Assembly: GCA_017476665.1 (NCBI GenBank)
Contig: JAFUZJ010000003.1
Span: 1 to 64,000, forward strand
DNA from: Lachnospiraceae bacterium
Lineage (GTDB): Bacteria > Bacillota > Clostridia > Lachnospirales > Lachnospiraceae
Direction: 5' to 3'
Length of the DNA: 64,000 bases
Of the stretch, positions 41,379 through 50,699 are shown piece by piece. A program made the translations under genes and the position numbers. Numbering within the stretch: the first letter of the stretch is position 1; each line of letters opens with the position of its first letter. Below the pieces are notes generated by a model. The model searched no databases, had not been told where the DNA came from, and saw nothing but the letters and a program-made list of their open reading frames with translations.

Positions 41379-43745
41379 TTACGATACCGGCTTTACTGCC
41401 TCATATTTGCCCTTGATCCGGACTGTCTGTGGATTATTAACGCCAAAGTCCTTCTCCAGATCAAGTTCCAGTTCACTGTATAACTGTTTTGCCCTCTCTG
41501 TATCCCCACTGCGCAATGCATTATCCGCTATGGATTCTCTCGTGCGGACAGTCGGAACGCTGGCCTGTCCATGATACTCCAGATTCAGCTCAAGCGCACG
41601 GTTCAGATACTTTTCCGCCTCCTCATAATGCCCTAGCATGCTATGGCAGATTCCCATATCCAATATAGCATAATAGCTGCTTGCGCTTTCACCGTTCAGG
41701 GAATCCAGCAGAAGATCATAGCTTTTCTGACTCATCTCCAAAGCCTCCTCATATCGGCCCTCAGCCATGCGGAGCCTCTCCCATTCCACAAACAGATCCT
41801 CATACTGGTCCGGATATTTCTTCCCTGCCGGTATGTTGTTCTGCTCTATTATCTCCCCATAAACGGCTAAAGCCTTTTCATAATAGTGTTCGGCTTCTTC
41901 CAGATTTCCGCGCTCTCTCTCACATCGTCCGACCTTGAAATAGCATTGTGCCCGTTTTGCGGTAACAGGCCCCTTTACGGCAAGATAATGCTCCAGAGAT
42001 TTCTTGTACCAGGGCTCTGCAGCCTCTTTGTCTCCGCCATTCAGGTATGCCCCTGCCAGATAAAGTGCCGTTGTTGCGGTTTCCTCTGTTCCGGAACCAT
42101 ACTCTTTTAATGCAAACTGATAGACATTATGCCCTGTGATGACTGCCTGCTTAAAATCACTGCAGATCCACGGTATATTAATAAAAGCGCAATACTGCGT
42201 AAACAGTTCCGGAATTGGATCCGGATAATGGTTCAGATAGTACGATACATAGGGGTATAAATAATCGCGCTCCGAGCGCTCAAAGAACCAGCAATTCTTG
42301 ATCCTGTTCCACAGTCCGTAAACATAATCCCTACAGGAAAGCGGCGTCGGCTTCAGTTCCTCCGACACGACGTCGCTGATGACCGGGTGCAGGCGCAGAA
42401 TATCCTCCTCTTCGTCCAGCATCAGCCAACTTTTTCCAATCAGCCCATTGACCGCATCAAAATCCTCCATCTCCAGTATTTCCCCTAAAAGCTGGACCGA
42501 AATGCCACTCACGGGAACCATACACATACAGCTTAAAAGATGCTGTTCTTCCTCCGTTATTCCGGAGAAAGTGAAGAGATTACGAATATAATCAAAACTG
42601 GTAAGCTTATCCTCCGCGCCCTCACGTTTTACTTTTTCCTTAAGATGCGTATTTACACCTGTCTCCTTTAAGCGTGCCAGCATTTTCTCCGGCTTTAGAA
42701 AACTGGCTTTCATCTGCTTGGCAATCAGTTCCACCGTAATGGTATGACAGCCCACAAGATGCAACATTTCATCTATGAGCATCTGTTCCTCCGGCTTGAC
42801 CGGTCTTCCGTAATGGGTCGTAAAAATTTTCTGCACCTGGGCAAAATCCTGAATTTTCCCAATACGGATAGTGGGATAATCGCTGTGGTCATTGCGCGTG
42901 GTAAACAGGAGATGACAGGGCAGATTCAGTATATCGACCAGATAATTATCTTCGTCCGTATCAAAATTATCAATAATAAGAAGTGTCCTTCCATTCACCA
43001 ATGTCTGTAAAGCATTCATTTTCCTGCGGAACCAACTCTCCTGCTCTTCCCCGTCAGCCCGCTTGAGATTTTCTATGGACACACCTTCTCCACAGATCAG
43101 ATCCATCAGGTTTGATGTATAGCTGGCAAAAATTATCGTGTCATAGCGCTCCCTGTATCGTTTTGCATAACTTTTGGCAATCTCGCTCTTGCCGATTCCA
43201 CCCATACCCTGAAGGAAAAGCACATGCTCCCTCGCAAGGCCGTCGGCAATCTCCTGTATCTCTTTTTCCCTGCCGACAAACAAACCCTGCGGAAAAACAA
43301 TATGTTCATTTAATTTCCAACGCTCTGTATTCAGATATACGGCATCTTCCTCCGAGAGATTCATAATGCGGTGGACAAGTTCCTCAATCCTCTTTTCCAA
43401 AGGAGGGGTCACGGCGTCCAGCCAATGGCACGGCCCCAAATGGTACCGCAGCCTGTCGGAAAGAACCTCTCCGTCTACCTTAAAGGGAAGCAGGTAACGA
43501 CAAGTACGAGTGGCCTCCGTAACCTCCTTGGTCACCTCCGGCGAAGGAATCGAATTGTGACTGATGATCACTACAAAAACATCGCTTCGATGCAGTCCGT
43601 CCATAATAGATCCCGCCCAGTCCGTTGTCGTGATATCCCTTGGCGCAATCCAGCACCGGATTCCCCGCGACTCCAAATTATGGCAGATGGCATCTGCTAT
43701 GGGTTTGTCTGCCGAACTATGGCTGATAAAAACAAGTTTTGGCAT
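41379..43745 (-). CDS. TIR-NB-ARC-TPR (STAND) protein, candidate antiphage sensor
   Basis: Protein of 788 aa. A TIR domain covers residues 1-130 (LVFISHSSADKPIADAI; WIAPRDI; EVTKEV with Glu74 as likely catalytic Glu). The NB-ARC ATPase has Walker A GMGGIGKSE at 180-188, LLIIDNFD and LLFTTRNDHSD. A helical region leads into C-terminal TPRs (about 560-780; KRAQCYFKVGRCERERGNLEEAEHYYEKAL). TIR-STAND proteins in bacteria sense invaders and can deplete NAD. No partner gene is adjacent. The ATG at 43745 follows GGGAGG. Confidence 0.88.
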   Translation of the reverse strand: MPKLVFISHSSADKPIADAICHNLESRGIRCWIAPRDITTTDWAGSIMDGLHRSDVFVVIISHNSIPSPEVTKEVTEATRTCRYLLPFKVDGEVLSDRLRYHLGPCHWLDAVTPPLEKRIEELVHRIMNLSEEDAVYLNTERWKLNEHIVFPQGLFVGREKEIQEIADGLAREHVLFLQGMGGIGKSEIAKSYAKRYRERYDTIIFASYTSNLMDLICGEGVSIENLKRADGEEQESWFRRKMNALQTLVNGRTLLIIDNFDTDEDNYLVDILNLPCHLLFTTRNDHSDYPTIRIGKIQDFAQVQKIFTTHYGRPVKPEEQMLIDEMLHLVGCHTITVELIAKQMKASFLKPEKMLARLKETGVNTHLKEKVKREGAEDKLTSFDYIRNLFTFSGITEEEQHLLSCMCMVPVSGISVQLLGEILEMEDFDAVNGLIGKSWLMLDEEEDILRLHPVISDVVSEELKPTPLSCRDYVYGLWNRIKNCWFFERSERDYLYPYVSYYLNHYPDPIPELFTQYCAFINIPWICSDFKQAVITGHNVYQFALKEYGSGTEETATTALYLAGAYLNGGDKEAAEPWYKKSLEHYLAVKGPVTAKRAQCYFKVGRCERERGNLEEAEHYYEKALAVYGEIIEQNNIPAGKKYPDQYEDLFVEWERLRMAEGRYEEALEMSQKSYDLLLDSLNGESASSYYAILDMGICHSMLGHYEEAEKYLNRALELNLEYHGQASVPTVRTRESIADNALRSGDTERAKQLYSELELDLEKDFGVNNPQTVRIKGKYEAVKPVS

Positions 43746-43784
43746 GATAATCCTCCCTCGGACCTGAAACACAAAGACACACTT

Positions 43785-46268
43785 TTACTCCGGCACTACC
43801 GGTGTCCAATAGGTCTGCTGGTAAATATCCGTCAGCCGATACGTTACTTCCGTGTGTGCTGCATCGATTCGGATGTTGCCGATCTCCACTTCATCGCCCA
43901 GCACCATGGTGTCGCCCAAATAGTAGCTGTCCTGGTAAACACCGTCATAAGAATAGTAGTCGCAGAGGAAAATGACAGCATCACCTTTCTTTACTTCCGT
44001 CAGATTTTTCGCCACGGTCTCGGTCTCACCTTTGAGATAGACATCTCTGGCACCGGCGATATAGCCGTTCGGATGCTCATTGTCAAATACCAGGATCAGT
44101 TCCACCCTGTTCTCATTCAACAACGCAGGCACATAACCTGTGATGGTATAATTTTCGCCGTCCTCTGTGGTATCCGTATGATAATAAGCCACCGGCTGAT
44201 GGTTGATGGACAGCCAGGTATGGTCAAAATCACCGATCAGATTGCCTTCTCTGTCAAAGGAATAGGTATTGTCCAGACCCAGATCAATAAAGCCTTCCCC
44301 GTCGTCATAGAACACATTCAGATCCAGTCCGGTGATCAGATCCCACTGGTCTTCGGCAAGCTTTAATTTGTAGTTGCCGCCTTCCATCGTCCAGACCAGC
44401 TTGCTGGAGTCAAAATAATGATCTGCCAGGTAATCTGCCATATCCTCGTTGCTCATGCTCTTCTGGGAGAAGAAATCCAAAGAAGATTTATCCATTCCCA
44501 CACTGGAGCCGTCTCCCGAGAGAAGCCCGCCCAGCATCTGCGCGATCAGATCCGCACTGCCGCCGGAAGCGGAGCCGCCGCTGTAAGTCGTACCGCCGCT
44601 CAGTGCGCCGTCTAACAGCGTTCCTAACAGGGAACCCACCGGGGAAGAGGTGCTGGTGGTATTACCGCCCGCCGACACCTGTCCGCCGGTCTCCAGGCTT
44701 GCAAACTCCTGAATGCAGCGGGTGTACTCGTCGTCCATGCCGATCTGCTTGTATGCGGAAACCGCCTGACTCACCTTGGACACCTTTTTATACGGGAAAT
44801 AGATCGAGATTCCGTTGGCATTGGTCATATTGGTGGAAGTCCGGTTATACTTCACCGCGCTCTTGATGGCAAGCGTCAGCTGTTTTGCCTCCGTGGTATT
44901 CAGATTCTGCGCCAAGTGCACCAGATCCACCTGATCGATCTTGGAGGACTGAGCAAACTCTCTGGTGTTGTATCTCGCGCTGGACACAGTCTGATACTGG
45001 TCGTTCTTGATCAGGTCGCTGGCAGAAGTGGCAAATGCGCTCAGCTTCTCCGGGATCGTCTCCTGCAGCTCCGCCAGATCCACCACGGAAAGCGTGGTCT
45101 TCTGTCCCCTGCACCGCTGCGCACACACATCCACGAAGTCATCCACTATTTTCTGACCGATCTCGATGGTCGGCATGGAAGTGTCTTTCGAAAGCGCCGT
45201 CAGCCAGTTTGTATAATACCAGCCCACGCCCGGCTCCGTCTCCTCGGACGCGATCAGATAATCCGCATAGGGCGTCAGCATCAGCGCATTTTCCATGGTG
45301 GCCATCAGGCAGGCGTCAAAGCCGATGAAATCATACTTGACACCGGCATTTTTCAGCGCCGTGTTGATGGAAGCAAGACCCATGGAACCGCTGGTCGCGT
45401 TTTTCTCATCATATCCGTAACCCGTCAGCGATCCGCCGCCGTGATCCCAGAAGATCAGCGCGTTCCGGTTGGCCGGATAATTTTTGTTGCAATACTTGAT
45501 AAAATCCGTCAGCGTGGATGTCTTGGTCATGGATGCGGAGCCCATGTCTTTTTCCAGGCAGATCCACTTGCCGCTCTCTATCTTGTAGATCTGGTTCTTA
45601 CTGCTGCTCACAATGTCGTTCTGCCAGCCCTTACAGCCGCCGGTATAAACGATGATGTTCACATTGTCGCTGAGCGTTGCGGATGCCATCTCTTTCATAT
45701 CGGCGGTTGCCATTCCGTGCTTGGATTCCAGATCCGTACCACACATGTAGACCATGATCGTAACCACATCCTGGCCGTTTCCGTAAATGGTCGTATATTT
45801 ATCACGGGCCTCGGCCGCCACCTTTGTGTTCAGCGTGCCGCTGCCGGAACCTGTGCCGGTATAAGTATAGTCAGAAGTGTAATTGCCGGAGGATCCGCTG
45901 CCGCTCTGACCGTTATCGACATAGCCTGTATAACTGCCGTTGCCGCCGTCCGCGTAATCGCTCTCTCCTCCGCCGAGGACCCCGCCTCCGCCAAGCAACA
46001 GGAACACAATCAGTATGACAAATATAATCTTGCCCCCCTTGGTGGAAAGCAATACGCTCAAAAGACCGCCGACCAATGCGCCGGACAATCCTCCGCCGGC
46101 GCGATTCGGACCGCCGCTGCCGGAGCTCATGCGTCCGCCTCCGCCGCTTCCGGTACGTCCGCCCGTGGTGCCCACCGGACCGGTTCCCAGCCCGCTGCCT
46201 CTCTTATTCACACTTCCTGTACCGCTTATGATATTTTTATCTCGACCTCTTGGTCTGTTCTGATCCAT
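43785..46268 (-). CDS. Membrane-anchored clostripain-family (C11) cysteine peptidase
   Basis: Protein of 827 aa. It has a Gly/Arg-rich cytoplasmic N-terminus (about 1-75), one transmembrane helix (IIFVILIVFLLL, about 80-100), and a Gly/Ser/Tyr-rich spacer. The C11 domain has the catalytic His in FWDHGGGS (about 277) and Cys in FDACLMAT (about 317). A large C-terminal β-rich region follows. C11 enzymes cleave after Arg or Lys and often self-process. It has no signal peptide; topology is N-in. Own promoter overlaps the preceding terminator. Confidence 0.85.
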   Translation of the reverse strand: MDQNRPRGRDKNIISGTGSVNKRGSGLGTGPVGTTGGRTGSGGGGRMSSGSGGPNRAGGGLSGALVGGLLSVLLSTKGGKIIFVILIVFLLLGGGGVLGGGESDYADGGNGSYTGYVDNGQSGSGSSGNYTSDYTYTGTGSGSGTLNTKVAAEARDKYTTIYGNGQDVVTIMVYMCGTDLESKHGMATADMKEMASATLSDNVNIIVYTGGCKGWQNDIVSSSKNQIYKIESGKWICLEKDMGSASMTKTSTLTDFIKYCNKNYPANRNALIFWDHGGGSLTGYGYDEKNATSGSMGLASINTALKNAGVKYDFIGFDACLMATMENALMLTPYADYLIASEETEPGVGWYYTNWLTALSKDTSMPTIEIGQKIVDDFVDVCAQRCRGQKTTLSVVDLAELQETIPEKLSAFATSASDLIKNDQYQTVSSARYNTREFAQSSKIDQVDLVHLAQNLNTTEAKQLTLAIKSAVKYNRTSTNMTNANGISIYFPYKKVSKVSQAVSAYKQIGMDDEYTRCIQEFASLETGGQVSAGGNTTSTSSPVGSLLGTLLDGALSGGTTYSGGSASGGSADLIAQMLGGLLSGDGSSVGMDKSSLDFFSQKSMSNEDMADYLADHYFDSSKLVWTMEGGNYKLKLAEDQWDLITGLDLNVFYDDGEGFIDLGLDNTYSFDREGNLIGDFDHTWLSINHQPVAYYHTDTTEDGENYTITGYVPALLNENRVELILVFDNEHPNGYIAGARDVYLKGETETVAKNLTEVKKGDAVIFLCDYYSYDGVYQDSYYLGDTMVLGDEVEIGNIRIDAAHTEVTYRLTDIYQQTYWTPVVPE

Positions 46269-46303
46269 AATCTGCCACCTCTGCTATGTGATTAATTAGG
46301 TCT

Positions 46304-46332
46304 ATTATACAAAAAAGAGAGGCAACCTTCAA
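46304..46332 (-). promoter_or_regulatory. Promoter of the C11 peptidase gene
   Basis: TTGAAG (46327-46332), 17 nt, TATAAT (46304-46309) on the minus strand. The -35 lies in the loop of the terminator below. Confidence 0.55.
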
Positions 46333-46353
46333 GAAAATTTCTTTGCCTCTCTT
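46311..46353 (-). terminator. Terminator after the 46446-46982 gene
   Basis: AAGAGAGGCAA (46315-46325) and TTGCCTCTCTT (46343-46353) form an 11-bp stem, followed on the minus strand by TTTT. Confidence 0.7.
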
Positions 46354-46380
46354 ACAACACCACGGCAGAACCAGTTTATC

Positions 46381-46409
46381 TTGACATCTGTTCTATTCTC
46401 TGTTATCAT
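46381..46409 (+). promoter_or_regulatory. Orphan plus-strand promoter
   Basis: TTGACA (46381-46386), 17 nt, TATCAT (46404-46409). It points into the 3' end of the opposing gene at 46446, with no plus-strand gene behind it. A possible antisense RNA start. Confidence 0.4.
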
Positions 46410-46445
46410 ACGTGATATAAGAAATGGGTTTTCACCGGGTAAGGC

Positions 46446-46982
46446 TTAGGCCTGACAGGACTTGCCTGTTTCTTTTTTTATTTCCATTATGTCGTACAAA
46501 TACTTTTTTCCACCGGACGCATGTCTTATAAGCAGCCTGCCATGAAAAACATTATATCTTTCAATTTCACCGTCTTCACCGTAAACAGGAAGCGCAAATC
46601 TAGTGTCATAACGATACCAGCCATTTTTCGCATCTCTACCATGTTTTGCTCTACGATTGTTTTCAAATGCACCATTTGAAGCAAATTCAATCATTTCAGG
46701 AATTGCCTGCGCTGCATTTGCTTTTGCCTTAGCCTCTGCTCCTTTTAATGTTTTCGTATAAACCGATCCCGTATATTCACCCGGGAGTTCTGTTCCAATA
46801 TAAATTATTTCATTATCTTCAGCCACAGCGAAGAATTCTCCCACATATTGTTTCAAATATTTTTCCACATCCCCCCAGTCTATAGATCGTCTGCCCTTAA
46901 AAATTATATCATTAATTACAACAATCTTATTGCCATCCACATCTTGGATTATTTGCACATTTCTTTCAGATTGTACACTCAT
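46446..46982 (-). CDS. Conserved Lachnospiraceae hypothetical protein
   Basis: Protein of 178 aa. It has SIDWGDVEKYLKQYVGEFF, GAEAKAKANAAQAIPEMIE, KHGRDAKNGWYRYDTRFALP, then GRLLIRHASGGKKYLYDI and MEIKKET. I recall this family as frequent in gut Lachnospiraceae. The last ~60 residues resemble phage-borne polyvalent-protein domains (LPD3-like), a weak comparison. It is monocistronic. Its 122-nt promoter/5'UTR is spaced identically to that of the Uma2-type gene, and a fragment of a related gene sits at 35301-35405. Confidence 0.65.
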   Translation of the reverse strand: MSVQSERNVQIIQDVDGNKIVVINDIIFKGRRSIDWGDVEKYLKQYVGEFFAVAEDNEIIYIGTELPGEYTGSVYTKTLKGAEAKAKANAAQAIPEMIEFASNGAFENNRRAKHGRDAKNGWYRYDTRFALPVYGEDGEIERYNVFHGRLLIRHASGGKKYLYDIMEIKKETGKSCQA

Positions 46983-47103
46983 ATAAAATATATCCTCTCT
47001 GACTCCATATTCAGTTATCTTCTCAAGTGAATAATGGCGAAACGCCTGATATGCACATGAACCGTTATAAACCTATATTAATACGACATTTTTAGATTGT
47101 CAA
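46983..47103 (-). promoter_or_regulatory. Promoter/5'UTR cassette shared with the Uma2-type gene
   Basis: TTGACA (47098-47103), 17 nt, TAATAT (47075-47080), 13 nt, then the 28-nt motif (47034-47061) with GTGCATATC and GGCGTTTCGCC, ending 51 nt before the ATG. Every spacing equals that of the cassette at 879-999. Confidence 0.7.
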
Positions 47104-47153
47104 TATAAGCTTCTTTACATATTAGATTTTACAATTTCAAAGAATCAAATACC

Positions 47154-47651
47154 CTACATCCGGGCTTCTCTGGCCTCCTCCACATACCGCTCGGCATTGC
47201 GCAGATTCGCCGCCAGTTCCTCCTCTGTGATCGGTCGCTTGATCTTAGCGGGACTTCCCATCACCAACATCCCGTCCGGCACTTCCGTACCCTGTGTCAC
47301 CAATGCCCCCGCTGCCACAATACAGTTTTTACCGATATGTGAGCCATTCATAAGAATCGCTCCCATGCCCACCAGCGTATTGTCGCCAATAATACAGCCA
47401 TGCACAATGGCACCATGTCCTATGGTCACATTTTCCCCAATGGTCACCGGATAGGGATCATCCAGATGCACCGTGGCATTGTCCTGGATATTGCTGCCCC
47501 TGCCGATCACAATGGGTCCGCGATCCCCACGAACCACCGCATTATACCAGATGCCCACATCCTCACCGACTGTCACATCGCCGAGAACGACGGCGCCGGG
47601 GGCTACATATGCGGTTGGATGAAGTTTGGGGTGTTTAGCTGTTGTGTCCAT
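47154..47651 (-). CDS. Gamma carbonic anhydrase family protein
   Basis: Protein of 165 aa, a left-handed β-helix of hexapeptide repeats. It has the γ-CA hallmarks VVRGDRGPIVIGRGSNIQDNA, HGAIVHGC and GMGAILMNGS, with the usual metal-ligand histidines in HLDD, GHGAIVHG. It may hydrate CO2; many such homologues are untested. SD AGGGAG. Confidence 0.88.
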   Translation of the reverse strand: MDTTAKHPKLHPTAYVAPGAVVLGDVTVGEDVGIWYNAVVRGDRGPIVIGRGSNIQDNATVHLDDPYPVTIGENVTIGHGAIVHGCIIGDNTLVGMGAILMNGSHIGKNCIVAAGALVTQGTEVPDGMLVMGSPAKIKRPITEEELAANLRNAERYVEEAREARM

Positions 47652-47747
47652 AATGCTCCCTGCCTCTGCGTTTTTCTTGATCGTTTCAAATCGGGACGTA
47701 TAGAACGCGCCTTTTATGACAAGCCAAAGAGCAGCTTCTCATAGGAT

Positions 47748-47776
47748 ATTATATCAATGATTGGATTCAGAAACAA
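47748..47776 (-). promoter_or_regulatory. Probable promoter of the carbonic anhydrase gene
   Basis: TTGTTT (47771-47776), 17 nt, TATAAT (47748-47753) on the minus strand. The rest of 47652-47967 holds nothing recognised. Confidence 0.5.
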
Positions 47777-47967
47777 TGTGATATTTTTACTTCAGTTGTT
47801 TGCAGAAGAAATGGGCTGAAACATCAAGAAAAAGTATAATATCGCCTTCTATGAAATTTTCCTTTACTCTAAAGAAAACCATTTACATCTTCGGAAGGAA
47901 GTACCTTATCTATTATCAGAACAGTCTTCCCCCAAAAGATTTATTCAGCCCATACAATCTTTTATAT

Positions 47968-49728
47968 TTAGATATTATTCAATCTTATCAAGTCGTCTTT
48001 GTCTTTTTTCAAAGCTCCCACATCTCTTTTTCCATTGGAATGCACCGGCATCGCCTGACGAACCTTATAATATTCAGGAATCATATACTCTGGAAGAGTT
48101 ACTCTTAAATTACTATCTATTCTGTTTAATGCAGCTCCAGTTTCCTCTTTTTCATCCTTAAACACAATATGACATACCAATGCTTTTTTGCCATCTATTT
48201 CCACATCAACAACTTTGCATTGGTTCACTGCTTCATCTTTTAATACTACATCTTCTATATCAAACAAATAGACAATATCCCCATTCTCGCGGCGATAATG
48301 GTCTGTTGCGCGACCAAGAACAAAAACCTCACCATCCTCATCTATATATCCAATATCACCCGTACAACCCCATATTCTTCCCTGTGCATCAGTCTTAAAG
48401 AATTCTTTCGTTGCCTCTGGGTTTTTATAATATCCCTTCATTCTTGCTGGTGAGCAAACACGAATTTCTCCATGCTTACCATACGTCAACTCCTCATCAG
48501 TAATAATATCAAAAACACTTACTATAGAATTAAGAATCGGATACCCATTACTACCAATCTTTGCTTTATACCCTTCTGCCGCGGTTGTCCCTGTAACTTC
48601 ACTTCCAAGTTCGCACATCCCATATCCCTTTAATAACTGAACCTTGCATCCATGAGACTTTAGAAATTCATTCAGCATGTGTTCGTCTTTTTCGGATATT
48701 TTCTCTCCACCGGTGCTGGGGTATGTCATATTCGATAAATCAATATTTCTAGTTTCCTCCGCAGTCGTAACGTATAGCCAAAGGCTGGTTGCCGTAAGTG
48801 TCAATGTAGGCTTATATTTCATCAAGTCCCTGGCAAAACTCTCTTTGCTGAATTTCGGTTCAGGTATAACGCACACACCATGAGCCAACGGCATAATCAC
48901 CGATAAAACAATTCCTGTAGAGAACCATACCGGAATCATTGATAAGAATGTTTCTGTCCTTTTTCCATAAAATGTATCTCTTTTATAATTCTGAATAATC
49001 GCATTTATTCCATCATTAGTCAGCAAAATACCTTTTGATGCACCCGTTGTACCTGATGAATATACCATGACCGCAGGAGTGTCCGCCTTGTATGGTGCAT
49101 CGAGCTCTCCCATATAGGTATCACCCATTTCGACAAACTCATTATAGGAATAATATTTTTTTCCATCGTATTTTCCTTTAAGTATTCTCCGCGCCTTGCT
49201 CCTCAAATAAAGTAATTTTGCAGCCACAGGTACCACCGAGTTTGTTACCGGAATGATTACAATATTAGTCAGGCAAGTATTAGCTAATGCATCCCCAATA
49301 AATTGATACATCTCATCAAGTATGAATATCCAATCTGCTTCCGTCTCATTAATCCGATTTACCATCTGCTCCTTAGAGAATAGCGGATTGATAAAGTTTG
49401 CAATAGCACCTATACGACTACATGCCAGTACAATATATATCGCCTCTGGAATGCCCGCAGTACATAGTGTTACACAGTCTCCTCTTTTAATGCCAATTTT
49501 TCTCAAGGACTTTGTGCATCTATCTACACACAAAAATAATCTTTCATAACTAATTTTATGACCAAAATAATTTATTGCATTATCTTTAAAATAGTCCTTA
49601 TTATTATCATATATGCTTTGATAAATTGTTCGCTTTGGCAATTCTTCGTTAATATCTGCTTCTGTAAAGTATTTCAGCCACGGTTTATCAATGGAAGGAT
49701 AACCGGTCACCTGCGTTGTACTGTCCAT
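47968..49728 (-). CDS. Class I adenylate-forming (AMP-binding) enzyme
   Basis: Protein of 586 aa of the ANL superfamily. It has A3 motif VYSSGTTGASKG, LLKGYGMCELGSEVTG, A7 TGDIGYIDEDGEV, A8-like LGRATDHYRRENGDIVYLFDIE, and A10-type NGKRDVG with the catalytic Lys. It activates a carboxylate as the adenylate; the acid is unknown. The A8 loop differs from the usual GRxDDxIKxxG. No carrier protein or thioesterase is adjacent. Base composition is clearly AT-richer than its neighbours, suggesting transfer. Start follows AGAGGAAATTAA. Confidence 0.85.
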   Translation of the reverse strand: MDSTTQVTGYPSIDKPWLKYFTEADINEELPKRTIYQSIYDNNKDYFKDNAINYFGHKISYERLFLCVDRCTKSLRKIGIKRGDCVTLCTAGIPEAIYIVLACSRIGAIANFINPLFSKEQMVNRINETEADWIFILDEMYQFIGDALANTCLTNIVIIPVTNSVVPVAAKLLYLRSKARRILKGKYDGKKYYSYNEFVEMGDTYMGELDAPYKADTPAVMVYSSGTTGASKGILLTNDGINAIIQNYKRDTFYGKRTETFLSMIPVWFSTGIVLSVIMPLAHGVCVIPEPKFSKESFARDLMKYKPTLTLTATSLWLYVTTAEETRNIDLSNMTYPSTGGEKISEKDEHMLNEFLKSHGCKVQLLKGYGMCELGSEVTGTTAAEGYKAKIGSNGYPILNSIVSVFDIITDEELTYGKHGEIRVCSPARMKGYYKNPEATKEFFKTDAQGRIWGCTGDIGYIDEDGEVFVLGRATDHYRRENGDIVYLFDIEDVVLKDEAVNQCKVVDVEIDGKKALVCHIVFKDEKEETGAALNRIDSNLRVTLPEYMIPEYYKVRQAMPVHSNGKRDVGALKKDKDDLIRLNNI

Positions 49729-49873
49729 TTAATTTCCTCTCTTTCTGCAATATCTACAATCTTTATACACTATATTTAGAAAATATTTATATACGCTTTT
49801 TTACCTTATTCTTAGACATCAATATGGTACACTGTTTCACAAAGCAGACTTTTTGAAACGCATACTATATAAT

Positions 49874-49909
49874 AAAAAAAGGTGCGAAAATACACTATTT
49901 TCCGCAACC
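49874..49909 (-). terminator. Terminator after the recombinase gene
   Basis: A GGTTGCGGAAAAT / ATTTTCGCACC stem (49881-49909, small bulges), followed on the minus strand by seven T. Confidence 0.7.
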
Positions 49910-49941
49910 GTTTACTATCAATCATAGATGTTTCACATTGT

Positions 49942-50562
49942 CTACTTAAAAAAACGCTCCTCCTCTTCCTTTTTTAATTCCTGGCACCGCCTGTAAAACA
50001 GTGAATAGCTGATGCCCAACTCCGTTGCCGCCCCTCTGAGCGACACCTCGCCCCTTTTCCACTTTTCATAATATTCCGACAAATTTGCTGGATCTTCTGT
50101 CTTCATTGCACCGAACCTCACGCCTCGCTTCTTTGCAGAAGCAATCCCCTCCGCCTGCCTCTGGCGGATAAACGCCCGTTCTGTCTCCGCCACATAAGCG
50201 AGGATCTGCAGCACCAAATCCGATATAAATACGCCTGTCAAGCCTTCCCTGACAGAATCCGTATTTAAGAGAGGCATGTCGATCACCTCTATATCCACTT
50301 TCTTTTCCCTGGTGAGCACACGCCACTGCTCCAGAATTTCATTATAATTTCTGCCCAGGCGGTCAATACTCATGATGACCACCTTGTCGCCTTTCCTCAG
50401 CTTTGACAGCATTTTCCGGTACTGCGGTCTGGAAAAATCCTTTCCTGACAGCTTATCTAGATAAGTATGTCTGCTGTCAATCCCCAGCCCCTTTAACGCG
50501 TCAAGCTGTCTGTCCGGATTCTGATCTCTGGAAGAAACTCGCACATATCCATATTTTTTCAT
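49942..50562 (-). CDS. Serine recombinase (resolvase/invertase family)
   Basis: Protein of 206 aa. It has an N-terminal resolvase domain with catalytic Ser in YVRVSSRDQNPDRQLDAL, the IDRLGRNYNEI block, and ETERAFIRQRQAEGIASAKKRG. A C-terminal HTH_7-type helix-turn-helix follows (SLRGAATELGISYSLFYRRC). Target sites were not found. The gene is divergent from an XRE gene, sharing a 32-bp palindrome. Confidence 0.9.
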   Translation of the reverse strand: MKKYGYVRVSSRDQNPDRQLDALKGLGIDSRHTYLDKLSGKDFSRPQYRKMLSKLRKGDKVVIMSIDRLGRNYNEILEQWRVLTREKKVDIEVIDMPLLNTDSVREGLTGVFISDLVLQILAYVAETERAFIRQRQAEGIASAKKRGVRFGAMKTEDPANLSEYYEKWKRGEVSLRGAATELGISYSLFYRRCQELKKEEEERFFK

Positions 50563-50647
50563 ATTCGTTCGCCCCCTTTATATCGGTAATGGCCCTTAAC
50601 CGTTCTTACTTCTAATATAAAGCAGGCAATGTGATATCTATGAAATT

Positions 50648-50676
50648 ATTATAAATATTCTTTCTGCATTACGCAA
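50648..50676 (-). promoter_or_regulatory. Promoter of the recombinase gene
   Basis: TTGCGT (50671-50676), 17 nt, TATAAT (50648-50653) on the minus strand. The -35 lies in the palindrome at 50668-50699. Confidence 0.65.
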
Positions 50677-50699
50677 GTGCGTATACTCACGTGCGTAAT
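50668..50699. promoter_or_regulatory. 32-bp near-perfect palindrome between recombinase and XRE genes
   Basis: 28 of 32 positions are symmetric; ends ATTACGCA and TGCGTAAT. It covers the recombinase -35 and lies just before a TATAAT (50706-50711) for the XRE gene. A likely XRE operator controlling both genes; a recombination site is the alternative. Confidence 0.65.

Noticed and set aside
44916..46295. 459-aa plus-strand frame opposite the C11 peptidase
   Set aside because: It is a shadow frame of a gene with strong family motifs on the other strand.
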